A stretch of DNA of 64,000 bases from Pedobacter sp. BAL39 (GCF_000170795.1 NZ_ABCM01000004.1:310001-374000), one strand, 5' to 3'. Shown: positions 44,645 to 54,210, numbered from the stretch's first letter. Numbers and translations are program-made. The notes: generated by a model from the letters alone, not told the origin.

Positions 44645-45167
44645 GATCGCCATTGTCGGACCGGAGAGTACCGGAAAGTCAACCATCACACAGCAGCTGG
44701 CAAAACACTACCGCACGCTGTGGGTGCCTGAATATGCACGTTACTACTGTGCCGCGCTCACCGCGCCCTGCGACCTGCAGGACGAGGTCAATATGTTCCA
44801 TGGGCAGCTCGCCCTGGAAGAGTCCATTCTGGCCATTGCCGAACAACCCTTCATCTTTACCGACACCACTTTCCTCACGGTGAAAATATGGAGTGATGAG
44901 GTTTTTGGTGAAACGCCGCAGGTAGTGCTTGACGCCCTGCCACAACACCCATATGACCTCTATCTGCTGATGGACATCGACCTTCCATGGCAGGAAGACC
45001 CCCTCCGCGATTTCCCCAACAAACGGGAGCACTTTATGGAAGTATGGCATACCGAACTAAAAGCACTCCAGGCAAAATACGTTCTTGTCGGCGGACAGGA
45101 GCATAGATTATCCAACGCCATCAGGGAGGTTGACCGCTTCCTCGCCCCTCTTCTGAAAACAATTTAA
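44628..45167 (+). CDS. NadR/Ttd14-like P-loop kinase
   Basis: A 179-residue P-loop ATPase with Walker A GPESTGKST and the VPEYARYY motif typical of the nicotinamide riboside kinase domain of NadR. No nucleotidyltransferase or DNA-binding domain is attached. It starts with GTG at 44628 inside the PnuC-type gene, preceded by the purine-rich GGAGGAGA, a rare visible Shine-Dalgarno-like site here. It probably traps the vitamin imported by the permease by phosphorylating it; the vitamin may be nicotinamide riboside or, given the locus, thiamine. Confidence 0.87.
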   Translation: MNKPIKIAIVGPESTGKSTITQQLAKHYRTLWVPEYARYYCAALTAPCDLQDEVNMFHGQLALEESILAIAEQPFIFTDTTFLTVKIWSDEVFGETPQVVLDALPQHPYDLYLLMDIDLPWQEDPLRDFPNKREHFMEVWHTELKALQAKYVLVGGQEHRLSNAIREVDRFLAPLLKTI

Positions 45168-45187
45168 TACAGAACAAAATTTTTCAA

Positions 45188-45195
45188 TACCTTTG
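45188..45195 (+). promoter_or_regulatory. -7 box of the TPP-riboswitch transcript
   Basis: TACCTTTG, exact TAnnTTTG, directly upstream of the riboswitch. Predicted start near 45199 places the whole aptamer at the 5' end of the mRNA. Confidence 0.6.
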
Positions 45196-45327
45196 CCCCA
45201 TCAAAAAGGGGTGCCTTGTTTTGTAAGAAACACAAAAACAGGCTGAGAGCATACCCATTGAGATCAACGGCCACAACGGCGGATCTCATGCACCTGATCC
45301 GGATAATGCCGGCGTAGGGATTGGAGT
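45196..45327 (+). promoter_or_regulatory. TPP riboswitch (THI element)
   Basis: The hallmarks are clear: GGGGTGCC at 45208-45215, CTGAGA within GGCTGAGAGC at 45241-45250, ACCC at 45253-45256, then ACCTGATCCGGATAATGCC and GGCGTAGGGA ending near 45320. A variable P3a arm lies between. It binds thiamine pyrophosphate and should repress the TonB-dependent receptor and ThiE-like gene when TPP is plentiful. A downstream hairpin (CTGTAAGTA / TTACTTGCAG, about 45345-45368) lacks a U-run, so control may be at translation. Confidence 0.95.
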
Positions 45328-45389
45328 TATGGAGTTTAACTGGGCTGTAAGTACCCCTTACTTGCAGTGGTTTAACTAAAAAAGAAACA

Positions 45390-47861
45390 TTGAAAAAATT
45401 ACTGATCATCACAGTCGCTGTACTGTTGTTCCCCGCATTTACATGGGCCCAGTTCAGCATCTCAGGAACAATTACCGAAAAATCAAATCAGGCACTTCCG
45501 GGAGCTTCCGTCAGGATTAAAAACAAAACTGCAGGAGCCACGACCGACGCACAGGGAAAATACAGCATCAGCAACCTTCCTGCCGGCAACTACACCCTGT
45601 CCATCAGCTTTATAGGATACAGGACCATCGAGAAAAACGTCAGCATCAATGCCGATCAAACACTCAACGTCATCCTCACACCGGCTACACTCATCGCCGA
45701 AGAGGTGATTGTCAGGGCCACACGCGCCACTGAAAAATCAGCTACCACTTATAAAAACATCAGCAAGGCCGACATTGAAGCGAACAACTTCGGACAAGAC
45801 CTGCCTTTCATCCTCAACAACACGCCAGGAGTGGTCGTGACCTCTGATGCAGGAGCAGGAGTAGGTTATACCGGCATCAGGATCAGGGGCAGCGACGCCA
45901 GCAGGGTCAACGTAACGGTCAATGGCATTCCTTACAACGATAGTGAAAGCCAGGGTACCTTTTGGGTAAACATGCCCGATTTTGCCTCGTCGACAGACAA
46001 CATCCAGATCCAGCGCGGTGTAGGAACCTCTACGAACGGGGCGGGTGCATTTGGTGGAAGTCTGAACATCCAGACCGCCAGTGCTGCAGATCAGCCATAC
46101 GGGGAGCTGAACAATACCTATGGCTCATTTAATACCCTTAAAAATACAGTGAAGCTAGGTACAGGTATGATTGATAACAAATGGAGCTTCGACGGCCGCC
46201 TTTCGAGGATCAAGTCCGACGGCTTCATCGACCGCGCTGCATCAGACCTAAAGTCTTACTTCCTTTCCGGTGCCTACTATGGCAAGAAAGACCTGCTCCG
46301 CGTCAATGTATTCGCAGGAACAGAAAAAACTTACCAGGCATGGAACGGGATTCCGGAATCCAGGCTCAATGGAGACCTCGCAGGCATGGAAGCCTTCATC
46401 GGCAGAAATTTCTACGATGACCGCGCCGATCAGGATGCGGCAAATCTGCTCAACTCCGGCAGCAGAACCTACAATTCCTTTACCTATAAAGACCAGACCG
46501 ACAACTATTGGCAAAATCACTATCAGGCTATATACGCCAGACAGTTTAATGAGAAATTCTCCTTTAATGGTGCCCTGCACTATACTGACGGCAAAGGATA
46601 CTTCGAAGAGTTCAAGAACGACGCTTCCTTCAGCAAATATGGACTGCCAGACGTAGAATTAAACGGAACGACCATCGACCAGACCGACCTCGTCAGACGC
46701 CGCTGGCTGAACAATGACTTTTACGGACTGACTTATGCATTCAACTACCAGGCGCAATCGAACCTCAGCTTTACATTGGGAGGTGCCTACAATCAATACA
46801 GGGGTAAACATTATGGCCAGGTCATCTGGGCAGAATATGCTTCCACCGGAACGGCCGACCGACACTATTACGACGGTAAAGGCAATAAGGACGACTTCAA
46901 CATCTTCGGAAAGGTCAATTATGCTCCCCTGGAGAACCTGAACCTCTTTGCCGACCTCCAGTACAGGTCTGTCAGTTACGCCATTACGGGTACTGACAAA
47001 AACCTGAGCAGCCTGGACTTCGATAATCAGTATGATTTTTTCAACCCAAAGATCGGCGCTACCTATACGCTTAACGAACAAAGCAATATCTACGGTTCCT
47101 TCAGCGTGGCCAATAAGGAACCTAACAGGGACGACTTCACCAACCTGAAAGCTGGACTGGCCGTACCCAAGGCCGAGCACCTGAACAATGTGGAAGCTGG
47201 GTACCGCTTCAAAAACAACCGCCTTGATGCCGGCCTCAATGTATATGGTATGTTCTACAAAGACCAGCTGATCTTCACCGGAGAGATCAACGAATACTCC
47301 GATGCCTACCGCCAGAATGTAGACAAGAGCTACCGCATCGGTGTGGAGCTGGACGCTGCATACGTCATCAACAGCAAGTTCGGCATCAATGCCAATGCTG
47401 CCCTGAGCAGGAACAAGATCAAAAATTACATCGACTACATCACTGAATACGATGCAGATTTCAATGAAATTGGGGTAGTTCCAACTACTTATGCGAACCC
47501 GGACATCTCCTTTTCTCCCGCTGCTGTCCTTTTCGGAGAACTGGTCTACAAACCGCTGAAGGGATTTGCAGCAGCCATCCAGAGCAAATATGTCAGCAAA
47601 CAATATATGGACAATACGCAGAATGCTGCCAGGATGCTGGATGCCTACTGGATACAAAATGCCAGACTCGGTTATGATTTCCAGATGAAAGGCCTTAAAA
47701 ATGTGAACATCGGGCTCCTGGTCAATAACCTGCTCAACGAAAAGTACGAAAGTAACGGTTATACCTACAGCTCATTGTCGCAAGGCGTGACCACCACTGA
47801 AAATTTTTATTTTGCGCAGGCAGGAACTAATTTTCTACTTTCGCTGAATCTGAAATTCTAA
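45390..47861 (+). CDS. TonB-dependent receptor, thiamine uptake
   Basis: An 823-residue outer-membrane receptor: signal peptide (KKLLIITVAVLLFPAFTWAQ), an N-terminal carboxypeptidase-like domain (SGTITEKSNQALPGASVRI), a plug (LNNTPGVVVTSDAG, IRIRGSDASRVNVTVNGIP), and a 22-strand barrel ending in FLLSLNLKF. Control by the TPP riboswitch directly upstream identifies thiamine or a precursor as the likely ligand. The start is TTG at 45390; the signal peptide begins there and no ATG fits. The ThiE-like gene follows 6 bp downstream. Confidence 0.93.
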   Translation: MKKLLIITVAVLLFPAFTWAQFSISGTITEKSNQALPGASVRIKNKTAGATTDAQGKYSISNLPAGNYTLSISFIGYRTIEKNVSINADQTLNVILTPATLIAEEVIVRATRATEKSATTYKNISKADIEANNFGQDLPFILNNTPGVVVTSDAGAGVGYTGIRIRGSDASRVNVTVNGIPYNDSESQGTFWVNMPDFASSTDNIQIQRGVGTSTNGAGAFGGSLNIQTASAADQPYGELNNTYGSFNTLKNTVKLGTGMIDNKWSFDGRLSRIKSDGFIDRAASDLKSYFLSGAYYGKKDLLRVNVFAGTEKTYQAWNGIPESRLNGDLAGMEAFIGRNFYDDRADQDAANLLNSGSRTYNSFTYKDQTDNYWQNHYQAIYARQFNEKFSFNGALHYTDGKGYFEEFKNDASFSKYGLPDVELNGTTIDQTDLVRRRWLNNDFYGLTYAFNYQAQSNLSFTLGGAYNQYRGKHYGQVIWAEYASTGTADRHYYDGKGNKDDFNIFGKVNYAPLENLNLFADLQYRSVSYAITGTDKNLSSLDFDNQYDFFNPKIGATYTLNEQSNIYGSFSVANKEPNRDDFTNLKAGLAVPKAEHLNNVEAGYRFKNNRLDAGLNVYGMFYKDQLIFTGEINEYSDAYRQNVDKSYRIGVELDAAYVINSKFGINANAALSRNKIKNYIDYITEYDADFNEIGVVPTTYANPDISFSPAAVLFGELVYKPLKGFAAAIQSKYVSKQYMDNTQNAARMLDAYWIQNARLGYDFQMKGLKNVNIGLLVNNLLNEKYESNGYTYSSLSQGVTTTENFYFAQAGTNFLLSLNLKF

Positions 47862-47867
47862 TCCATT

Positions 47868-48500
47868 ATGAAAAAGTTCATCGAAAGACTCCATTTTATT
47901 ACACACGACATCCCTCAGCTCAGTCACATTGACCAGGCACGCATCGCCTGTGAGGCAGGTGCGAAATGGGTACAATACCGCTGTTTAACGAAAAATGACG
48001 AAGAACTACTCAAAGACATTCATGTAATTGCCGAAATCTGCGACGACTGGGGTGCAACCCTGATCGTCACAGACCATATCCATCTGAACGGCAAAGCCGA
48101 CATTCAGGGATTCCACATCGAAGATATGGATGCTGATTTCGTCAGGATCCGCGAGCAGTTGGGCGAGGCCATTACCATCGGTGGTTCCTCAAATACGGTC
48201 GAAGGATTGCAGCGGCTCGCTACTGAGGGAGTGGATTATGCCGGGTTCGGCCCCTTCTCCCATACCGATACCAAGCCCAATTCCATGCCTCACCTTGGTA
48301 TTGATGGCTACCGCAAGGCCATTGTCAGTCTTAACGACCTGAACATCGGACTTCCTGTGTTGGCCGTAGGCGGTGTTACGGCAGCCGATATAGCAGAATT
48401 GCTCGACACTGGAATCTTTGGCATCGCCGCATCTTCAGCCATCAACCAGGCCCCGGACATGCGCGAAGCCTACCTGTCATTTTATGACAAAATCATGTAA
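47868..48500 (+). CDS. ThiE/TenI-like thiamine phosphate synthase-family protein
   Basis: A 210-residue TIM-barrel protein of the thiamine phosphate synthase superfamily. Recognisable segments: WVQYRCLTKN (the ThiE VQLRxK strand), LIVTDHIHL (where ThiE usually has NDR/ND), GFGPFSHTDTKPN (GPVFPTxTK), and VLAVGGVTAAD...GIFGIAASSAI (phosphate-binding C-terminus). ThiE joins HMP-PP and thiazole-phosphate. Two landmark residues differ, so it may be a true ThiE, a TenI-like relative or a salvage variant. It is in the TPP-controlled transcript with the receptor. Confidence 0.85.
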   Translation: MKKFIERLHFITHDIPQLSHIDQARIACEAGAKWVQYRCLTKNDEELLKDIHVIAEICDDWGATLIVTDHIHLNGKADIQGFHIEDMDADFVRIREQLGEAITIGGSSNTVEGLQRLATEGVDYAGFGPFSHTDTKPNSMPHLGIDGYRKAIVSLNDLNIGLPVLAVGGVTAADIAELLDTGIFGIAASSAINQAPDMREAYLSFYDKIM

Positions 48501-48532
48501 CACATTTTAACACAGATGTATGCCTCCGGGCA

Positions 48533-48540
48533 TACATTTG
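48533..48540 (+). promoter_or_regulatory. -7 box of the MFS transporter gene
   Basis: TACATTTG, exact TAnnTTTG, 17 nt before the TTG at 48558. It lies inside the longer reading frame starting at 48516, which argues for the downstream start. Confidence 0.5.
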
Positions 48541-48557
48541 CGTTAAAAAATTCTCCT

Positions 48558-49832
48558 TTGGAAAACCAGAGCATCATCACCAAACCTGATCCTTACGCCG
48601 CACTCCGTTACAAAGAGTTCCGCTCCTATCTGGGCATGCGTTTCTTCTTCACTTTTGCTTATCAGATGCAGGCCGTCATCATCGGCTTTCACATCTATCA
48701 CCTGACCAAGGATCCGCTTGCCCTCGGCCTCGTCGGACTTTGTGAAGCCATTCCAGCCATCAGCATTGCCTTATATGGTGGATACGTAGCCGATAAATCA
48801 GAAAAAAGGGGCCTGCTCATCAACATCTTCAGCGGCGTCTTCCTATGCTCCCTAATCATGCTGATCGTCACCACGAAACAAATGCATGCCTACGTGCCTG
48901 TAAGTTTTATTGTGCCCATCATGTATACGATGGTTTTCGGCATCGGCATCGCCAGGGGATTCTTCGGACCGGCAACCTTTTCCCTGATGGCGCAGATCAT
49001 CCCGAAACACCTTTACCCGAATTCCAGCACCTGGAACAGCTCCAGCTGGCAGGCAGCATCTATCGCCGGACCCGCCATTGGCGGCCTCATTTATGGCTTT
49101 TTTGGAATCACCGTTACCTATGCGGTCATCCTGCTGTTCATCAGCATCGCTCTTGTCTGCATTTTCCTTCTGAAAAAACACCCGGCTACCTTTATTCCTA
49201 AGGAAAACATCATTGATGCCCTTACTGTAGGTGTAAAGTTTGTCTTCAAAAATAAAATGATGCTTGGCGCAATGAGCCTGGACTTGTTCTCGGTGTTTTT
49301 CGGCGGTGCGGTAGCGCTGCTCCCTGTGTTTGCCAACGACATCCTCAAGGTGGGTTCCGAGGGACTGGGATTCATGCGTGCCGCAGCCTCCAGCGGAGCG
49401 GTCATCACCATGCTCGCCATGACACGCTTCTCTCCCATGAACAAGCCATGGCGTAACCTCCTGATTGCGGTCACAGGTTTTGGTACCAGCATTATCTGTT
49501 ACGGACTGTCCAAAAGCTTTTACCTCACCTTGGTATTTCTCTTCATGGAAGGCGCATTTGATAGTGTCAGCGTCATCATTCGCTCCACGATTATGCAGCT
49601 GCTGACGCCGGACGAAATGCGCGGCAGGGTATCTGCCGTCAACAGCATGTTCGTTGGCTCCTCCAATGAAATCGGCGCTTTTGAATCAGGGCTCACCGCA
49701 AAGCTGATGCGTACCGTACCCGCCGTTGTTTTCGGTGGCGGAATGACCATACTCGTGGCAGGAATAACCTATTTCAAGACCAAAAGTATGACCAGACTCA
49801 GCCTGCAGGAGATCAATGACATGAAGACCTAA
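48558..49832 (+). CDS. Major facilitator superfamily transporter
   Basis: An inner-membrane transporter with twelve predicted helices. From the TTG at 48558 it has 424 residues; from an ATG at 48516 it would have 438, but the first 14 are not hydrophobic and overlap a promoter box, so the start is uncertain. Features of MFS exporters: YGGYVADKSEKRG (loop 2-3 motif), FGPATFSLMAQIIPK, and a second-half LTPDEMRGRVSAVNSMF segment like that of the enterobactin-exporter group. Substrate unknown. Its stop codon overlaps that of the convergent ABC exporter gene. Confidence 0.85.
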   Translation: MENQSIITKPDPYAALRYKEFRSYLGMRFFFTFAYQMQAVIIGFHIYHLTKDPLALGLVGLCEAIPAISIALYGGYVADKSEKRGLLINIFSGVFLCSLIMLIVTTKQMHAYVPVSFIVPIMYTMVFGIGIARGFFGPATFSLMAQIIPKHLYPNSSTWNSSSWQAASIAGPAIGGLIYGFFGITVTYAVILLFISIALVCIFLLKKHPATFIPKENIIDALTVGVKFVFKNKMMLGAMSLDLFSVFFGGAVALLPVFANDILKVGSEGLGFMRAAASSGAVITMLAMTRFSPMNKPWRNLLIAVTGFGTSIICYGLSKSFYLTLVFLFMEGAFDSVSVIIRSTIMQLLTPDEMRGRVSAVNSMFVGSSNEIGAFESGLTAKLMRTVPAVVFGGGMTILVAGITYFKTKSMTRLSLQEINDMKT

Positions 49833-51577
49833 TCTTCCTTCCGCTCTCCAACCTGCTGTCTCCACATCGCATAGTAGAGCCCGTTTTCTTTCAGCAGTTC
49901 TTCATGTTTGCCCTGCTCAATGATGCGACCTTTCTCCAATACGTAAATGCGGTCCGCGTGGCGGATCGTAGAAAGCCTGTGTGCAATTAAAATGGTAATG
50001 TGACTGGTCTGTATCGAAATGTCCCTGATCGTCGCTGTAATCTCTTCTTCTGTCAGTGAATCGAGTGAAGAAGTAGCCTCATCAAAGACCAGGATGTCCG
50101 GTCGACGCAATAAAGCCCTTGCAATTGACAACCGTTGTTTCTCACCTCCGGATACCTTTACGCCGCCTTCACCGATCACCGTATCCAGTCCCTGCTCAGC
50201 CCTGGCCAGCAAGGTATGACAGGCTGCCTGACGCATCACACGCAAACATTCCTCATCCGTGGCATCCGGGCGCACAAACTGAAGGTTTTCCCTGATCGTA
50301 CCTGCAAACAATTGTGTATCCTGAGTTACAAATCCAATTTTCTCCCTTAGCAGGTCCAGGTCAATGTCCTTACTGGATGAACTGTTATAATAAACATCGC
50401 CTTCTACCGGCTGATAAAGACCAACCAAGAGTTTTACAAGTGTGGTCTTTCCGGAACCCGATGGCCCTACAAAAGCAATGGTCTCACCGTTGTTAGTGCT
50501 GAAATTGATTGCATTCAGCGCATTGCTCTTACCGGTCAGGTGTTTAAAATTAACATCCTTAAATTCCAATGTAGTAATTTTCTCCAGCTTCACTGGGTTA
50601 AGCGGCTTCTGGTCCACCGGCATATTGAGGATACGCTTGAAATTACCCAGGGAAACCTCAGCCTCACGCCAAGAAAGGATCACATTGCCCAGCTCCTGCA
50701 GCGGACCGAAGAGAAAGAAGGAATAAAAAAGGAAAGAAAAATATTGTCCTGCAGAGATCGTGTTCTCGAAGATAAGAATCAGCAAAACCACCACCATTGT
50801 ACTGCGTACAAAGTTAACGGTTGTGCCCTGCACGAAGCTCATGCTACGCACATACTTCACCTTCCTCAACTCCAGTCCGAGAATCTTATAGGTAGTTTTG
50901 TTCAGCCGTTCTATTTCCTGGTTTGCAAGGCCCAGACTCTTCACCAGCTCAATGTTACGCAGCGACTCCGTTGTCGATCCCGCAAGGGAAGTGGTTTCTG
51001 CAACGATGGTCTTCTGGATCGTTTTGATTTTCCTGCTGAGAAACCAGCTCAGGAAACTGATGATTGGAATTGCAGAAAAATAAATCAACGTCACCTTATA
51101 ACTAACCGTCACAGAATAAACGATGACAAATACCATCCCGATCAGGCTGACAAACAGAATGCTGATAAAAGAAGTAATGAATTTCTCCGAATCCAGTCTT
51201 ACTTTCTGAAGGATTCCCAATGTCTCGCCGCTCCGCTGATCTTCGAACACCTGATATGGCAGCTCCAGGGAATGTTTCAGACCATCTGCATACATCTTCG
51301 CTCCTACTTTCTGCACAATAATGCTGGTAAAATAATCCTGAAAATTCTTCGCAATCCTGGATACCATGGCCGCCCCGACACTGAGCCCTACCAGTCCGAG
51401 CACCCCCCAAATAAACTGGCTTTTGTTCAGCACATCCTTTTTATTGATGAACTCATCAAGAATCCTTCCTGTAATATAAGGATCCAATAATGAAAATCCG
51501 ATGTTGATTGCCGCCAGCAGCAAGGCCAGGGCAACCACCCATTTATGTCGTTGTAAATACTGTAATAATAGTCCCAT
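49829..51577 (-). CDS. ABC exporter, fused permease and ATPase
   Basis: A half-transporter of about 582 residues from the ATG at 51577 (MGLLLQYLQRHKW). An N-terminal six-helix exporter domain precedes an ATPase with Walker A GPSGSGKTT, signature VSGGEKQR, Walker B ILVFDEATSSLD and H-loop LIAHRLST. Length and order fit the MsbA/LmrA-like multidrug or lipid exporter group. A TAnnTTTG box 15 nt upstream supports the chosen start over one 51 bp upstream. Substrate unknown. Confidence 0.9.
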   Translation of the reverse strand: MGLLLQYLQRHKWVVALALLLAAINIGFSLLDPYITGRILDEFINKKDVLNKSQFIWGVLGLVGLSVGAAMVSRIAKNFQDYFTSIIVQKVGAKMYADGLKHSLELPYQVFEDQRSGETLGILQKVRLDSEKFITSFISILFVSLIGMVFVIVYSVTVSYKVTLIYFSAIPIISFLSWFLSRKIKTIQKTIVAETTSLAGSTTESLRNIELVKSLGLANQEIERLNKTTYKILGLELRKVKYVRSMSFVQGTTVNFVRSTMVVVLLILIFENTISAGQYFSFLFYSFFLFGPLQELGNVILSWREAEVSLGNFKRILNMPVDQKPLNPVKLEKITTLEFKDVNFKHLTGKSNALNAINFSTNNGETIAFVGPSGSGKTTLVKLLVGLYQPVEGDVYYNSSSSKDIDLDLLREKIGFVTQDTQLFAGTIRENLQFVRPDATDEECLRVMRQAACHTLLARAEQGLDTVIGEGGVKVSGGEKQRLSIARALLRRPDILVFDEATSSLDSLTEEEITATIRDISIQTSHITILIAHRLSTIRHADRIYVLEKGRIIEQGKHEELLKENGLYYAMWRQQVGERKED

Positions 51578-51592
51578 TTGAATAAATCTGCC

Positions 51593-51600
51593 CAAAAATA
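51593..51600 (-). promoter_or_regulatory. -7 box of the ABC exporter
   Basis: TATTTTTG on the minus strand, exact TAnnTTTG, 15 nt before the ATG at 51577. It lies inside a longer reading frame and so decides the start. Confidence 0.5.
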
Positions 51601-51660
51601 AAGAAAGGGAATGACGCCTGATGCTCATTCCCTTTAAATTACAAGTAAATTATAATACGG

Positions 51661-52224
51661 TTATACCGTCATGATGTCTTTTTCTTTTGCTTCCGCATGT
51701 TTATCCACCTTGATGATATAGGCATCAGTGATCTTCTGTACTTCAGCCTCACCAGTCTTAATCTCATCATCAGAAACACTTTCGCCTTTCAGCTTTTTGA
51801 TTTTCTCGTTTGCATCTTTACGGATGTTGCGCACCGTGATCTTTCCACGTTCCGCTTCTTCTTTCACCTTCTTCACCAGGTCACGTCGACGCTCCTCGGT
51901 AAGTGGCGGAACCACTAAGCGGATCACCACACCATCATTTTGTGGATTGATACCGATATTCGCTTCCATAATTGCACGCTCGATCGGTACCAGCATATTT
52001 TTTTCCCATGGCTGAACAAGCAATGTGCGCGCATCAGGAGTATTGATACTGGCTACCTGCGACAGGCCTGTGGAGCTTCCATAATAATCTACAAAGATGC
52101 CATCCAACATTCCGGCAGAAGCTTTTCCTGCACGGATTTTTGTCAATTCAGATTCACAATGGTCAATCGCCTTGTCCATGCTGGCCTGAGCATCCTGTAA
52201 TTGTTTCTTTATGAGGTCATTCAT
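51661..52224 (-). CDS. frr: Ribosome recycling factor
   Basis: Splits post-termination ribosomes together with EF-G. 187 residues, standard length. The N-terminal helix (MDKAIDHCESELTKIRAGKAS), VDYYGSSTGLSQVASINTPDARTL (about residues 45-68) and the C-terminal three-helix bundle (RRDLVKKVKEEAERGKITVRNIRKDA region) are all present. It is 40 bp after pyrH, the conserved pyrH-frr pair, and has a possible promoter box of its own in that gap. Confidence 0.96.
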   Translation of the reverse strand: MNDLIKKQLQDAQASMDKAIDHCESELTKIRAGKASAGMLDGIFVDYYGSSTGLSQVASINTPDARTLLVQPWEKNMLVPIERAIMEANIGINPQNDGVVIRLVVPPLTEERRRDLVKKVKEEAERGKITVRNIRKDANEKIKKLKGESVSDDEIKTGEAEVQKITDAYIIKVDKHAEAKEKDIMTV

Positions 52225-52241
52225 TTTGTGTATAATTTAAC

Positions 52242-52249
52242 CAAAAATA
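52242..52249 (-). promoter_or_regulatory. Possible -7 box for frr
   Basis: TATTTTTG on the minus strand in the pyrH-frr gap, 17 nt before the frr ATG. Exact TAnnTTTG, no clear -33. Confidence 0.4.
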
Positions 52250-52264
52250 TAAAATTTATTAGAA

Positions 52265-52972
52265 TCAGTTTTTAACCAGGGTACCAATTTCTTCACCCTT
52301 CGCAATTTTCATGAAGTTCCCCGTTTTGTTCATGTCAAACACGATGATTGGCAGTTCATTTTCCTCGCAAAGTGTGAACGCAGTCATGTCCATTACATTC
52401 AGCCCCTTTGCATATACTTCTTTGAAAGAGATCTCGCTGTATTTCGTTGCAGTCGGATCCTTCTCCGGATCGGCAGTATAAATGCCGTCTACACGTGTAC
52501 CTTTCAACACCACATCTGCCTTAATCTCGATGGCACGCAGGGCAGCCGCAGAGTCGGTCGTAAAATAAGGATTTCCAGTACCTGCACCAAAAATCACTAC
52601 ACGGCCTTTCTCCAGGTGACGTACTGCTCTTCTGCGGATGAAAGGCTCACAGATCTGCTCCATCTTAATGGCAGTCAGCAAACGTGTTTTTAAACCTACT
52701 TTTTCCAATGCATCCTGCAAAGCCATACTGTTGATCACTGTTGCCAGCATCCCCATGTAATCTGCCTGTGCACGGTCCATGCCTGATTTTTCTGCGCTTA
52801 AACCTCTAAAAATGTTACCTCCTCCAATCACAATTGCAATCTCCAGACCTTCGTCATGTACCGCTTTTATGTCTTCAGCGTACTGTCTTACACGCTCATT
52901 ATCAATACCATATTGCTTCTCGCCCATCAGCGATTCACCACTTAATTTCAGCAGGATCCGTTTATACTTCAT
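52265..52972 (-). CDS. pyrH: UMP kinase
   Basis: Phosphorylates UMP to UDP in pyrimidine synthesis; hexameric amino-acid-kinase fold, allosterically controlled by GTP and UTP. 235 residues. Motifs: [13 protein letters not shown] at the N-terminus, [45 protein letters not shown], and [13 protein letters not shown] promoter box abuts its ATG, so it can be expressed apart from nagA, which ends 23 bp upstream. Confidence 0.96.
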   Translation of the reverse strand: MKYKRILLKLSGESLMGEKQYGIDNERVRQYAEDIKAVHDEGLEIAIVIGGGNIFRGLSAEKSGMDRAQADYMGMLATVINSMALQDALEKVGLKTRLLTAIKMEQICEPFIRRRAVRHLEKGRVVIFGAGTGNPYFTTDSAAALRAIEIKADVVLKGTRVDGIYTADPEKDPTATKYSEISFKEVYAKGLNVMDMTAFTLCEENELPIIVFDMNKTGNFMKIAKGEEIGTLVKN

Positions 52973-52977
52973 GACTT

Positions 52978-52985
52978 CAAAAATA
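52978..52985 (-). promoter_or_regulatory. -7 box abutting pyrH
   Basis: TATTTTTG on the minus strand, exact TAnnTTTG, ends 5 nt before the pyrH ATG at 52972. It predicts a leaderless pyrH-frr transcript. Confidence 0.6.
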
Positions 52986-52995
52986 ACTATTTGTT

Positions 52996-54117
52996 TTAAT
53001 TTATAGGACTCAAATGTTCAACTCCGCTGACAAAAACTTTGTTTAACCCCAGACTGGGTGATAAGCACAACAGATCAGCGTGGTTACCAACACTTAATGT
53101 GCCAAATTCTGCAGAAGGCCCCATTACTTTCGCCGGATTTGCCGTAGCCATACGCAGGGCGGTCTCCAGGGGAATATCACAGTGGTTGATACAATTGCCG
53201 AGGGCTTGCAGCATGGTGATGTTGGAACCTGAAAGTGTCCCCTCAGGAGTCACAAACCTGTCGCCCCTCAATTCATGCTGATAAGGACCAATGTTACAGG
53301 GCGTTACCGCATCCGTAATCAGGAACAAGCGGTCACCCATAACTTTTGAAGTCATCCTGATCACTTCAAAATCCACGTGTACACCATCTGCAATAATACT
53401 TGCCATCGCTGTCGGGTGACTGAATACTGCTACCGGGAGGTTTGGTGCACGGTGATGAATGGAAGGCATCGCGTTGAATAAATGCGTTGTCGTACTGAAG
53501 CCCTTGTCAAAAGCAGCCGTAGCCTGTTCAAAATCACAGTCACTGTGTCCTAAGGACAAGATGATTCCTTTTTGCTTCAGAAAAAGGATCACTTCCTCAT
53601 CCTGCAGCTCATCAGCAATGGTCATCATCTTTATCGTTCCTTCCGCATAATCGAGCAGTCCCTTTACTTCCTCCAGTGTAGCCTTGCACATCAGTGCTTC
53701 GGGGTGTGCACCTCTCCGCTTAGGGTTGAGGTATGGGCCTTCGAGGTGCAGGCCCATAAATCCGCTTTGCCGCGCACCATAAGCCTTCGCAGCATCGATG
53801 GCCTGGTAAACAATCTCCCAGGTATTGGTCGCTACTGTAGCCAGGAAACCGGTAGTCCCCTTGCTGCGCAGGTCAGCCTCCATTTGCTTTAGGGTCTCTG
53901 CGGTAGGATAAGCAGAGAAAAGATCTCCGCCGCTGCCATAAATCTGCAAGTCAACGAACCCAGGCGTAATGAGATCACCCTGCACGTCGATGACCTGACA
54001 GCCATCGGGCAGAGGCCCTTCAGCAATCCGGCTGATCCGGCCGTCTTCGATTAGGATGTATTGATTGGTAACGAGCTGACCGGAGTAGAAAAACTGACCG
54101 TTGGTAATGGCAATCAT
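52996..54117 (-). CDS. nagA: N-acetylglucosamine-6-phosphate deacetylase
   Basis: Removes acetate from GlcNAc-6-phosphate, giving GlcN-6-P for cell-wall recycling or catabolism. 373 residues, usual length. Metal and substrate motifs of the amidohydrolase fold: [46 protein letters not shown], and the catalytic Asp in FLITDAVTP. The C-terminal [12 protein letters not shown] strand is typical. The product feeds the pathway that begins with glmS, found elsewhere in the window. Confidence 0.95.
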   Translation of the reverse strand: MIAITNGQFFYSGQLVTNQYILIEDGRISRIAEGPLPDGCQVIDVQGDLITPGFVDLQIYGSGGDLFSAYPTAETLKQMEADLRSKGTTGFLATVATNTWEIVYQAIDAAKAYGARQSGFMGLHLEGPYLNPKRRGAHPEALMCKATLEEVKGLLDYAEGTIKMMTIADELQDEEVILFLKQKGIILSLGHSDCDFEQATAAFDKGFSTTTHLFNAMPSIHHRAPNLPVAVFSHPTAMASIIADGVHVDFEVIRMTSKVMGDRLFLITDAVTPCNIGPYQHELRGDRFVTPEGTLSGSNITMLQALGNCINHCDIPLETALRMATANPAKVMGPSAEFGTLSVGNHADLLCLSPSLGLNKVFVSGVEHLSPIN

Positions 54118-54145
54118 AATAGGAGATCTATGGGATGAAATTTTC

Positions 54146-54153
54146 CAAATATA
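54146..54153 (-). promoter_or_regulatory. -7 box of nagA
   Basis: TATATTTG on the minus strand, exact TAnnTTTG, 28 nt before the nagA ATG and immediately after the tsf terminator. Confidence 0.6.
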
Positions 54154-54155
54154 AC

Positions 54156-54193
54156 AAAAGAGGTCCCGCGGAAAACCACAGGACCTCTTTTTA
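54156..54193 (-). terminator. Terminator of the ribosomal operon (after tsf)
   Basis: An 11-bp stem (AAAAGAGGTCC / GGACCTCTTTT) with a 14-nt loop, 18 bp after the tsf stop, ending in a T-run on the minus strand. Confidence 0.88.
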
Positions 54194-54210
54194 AAGTATT
54201 TTATCAGGAA

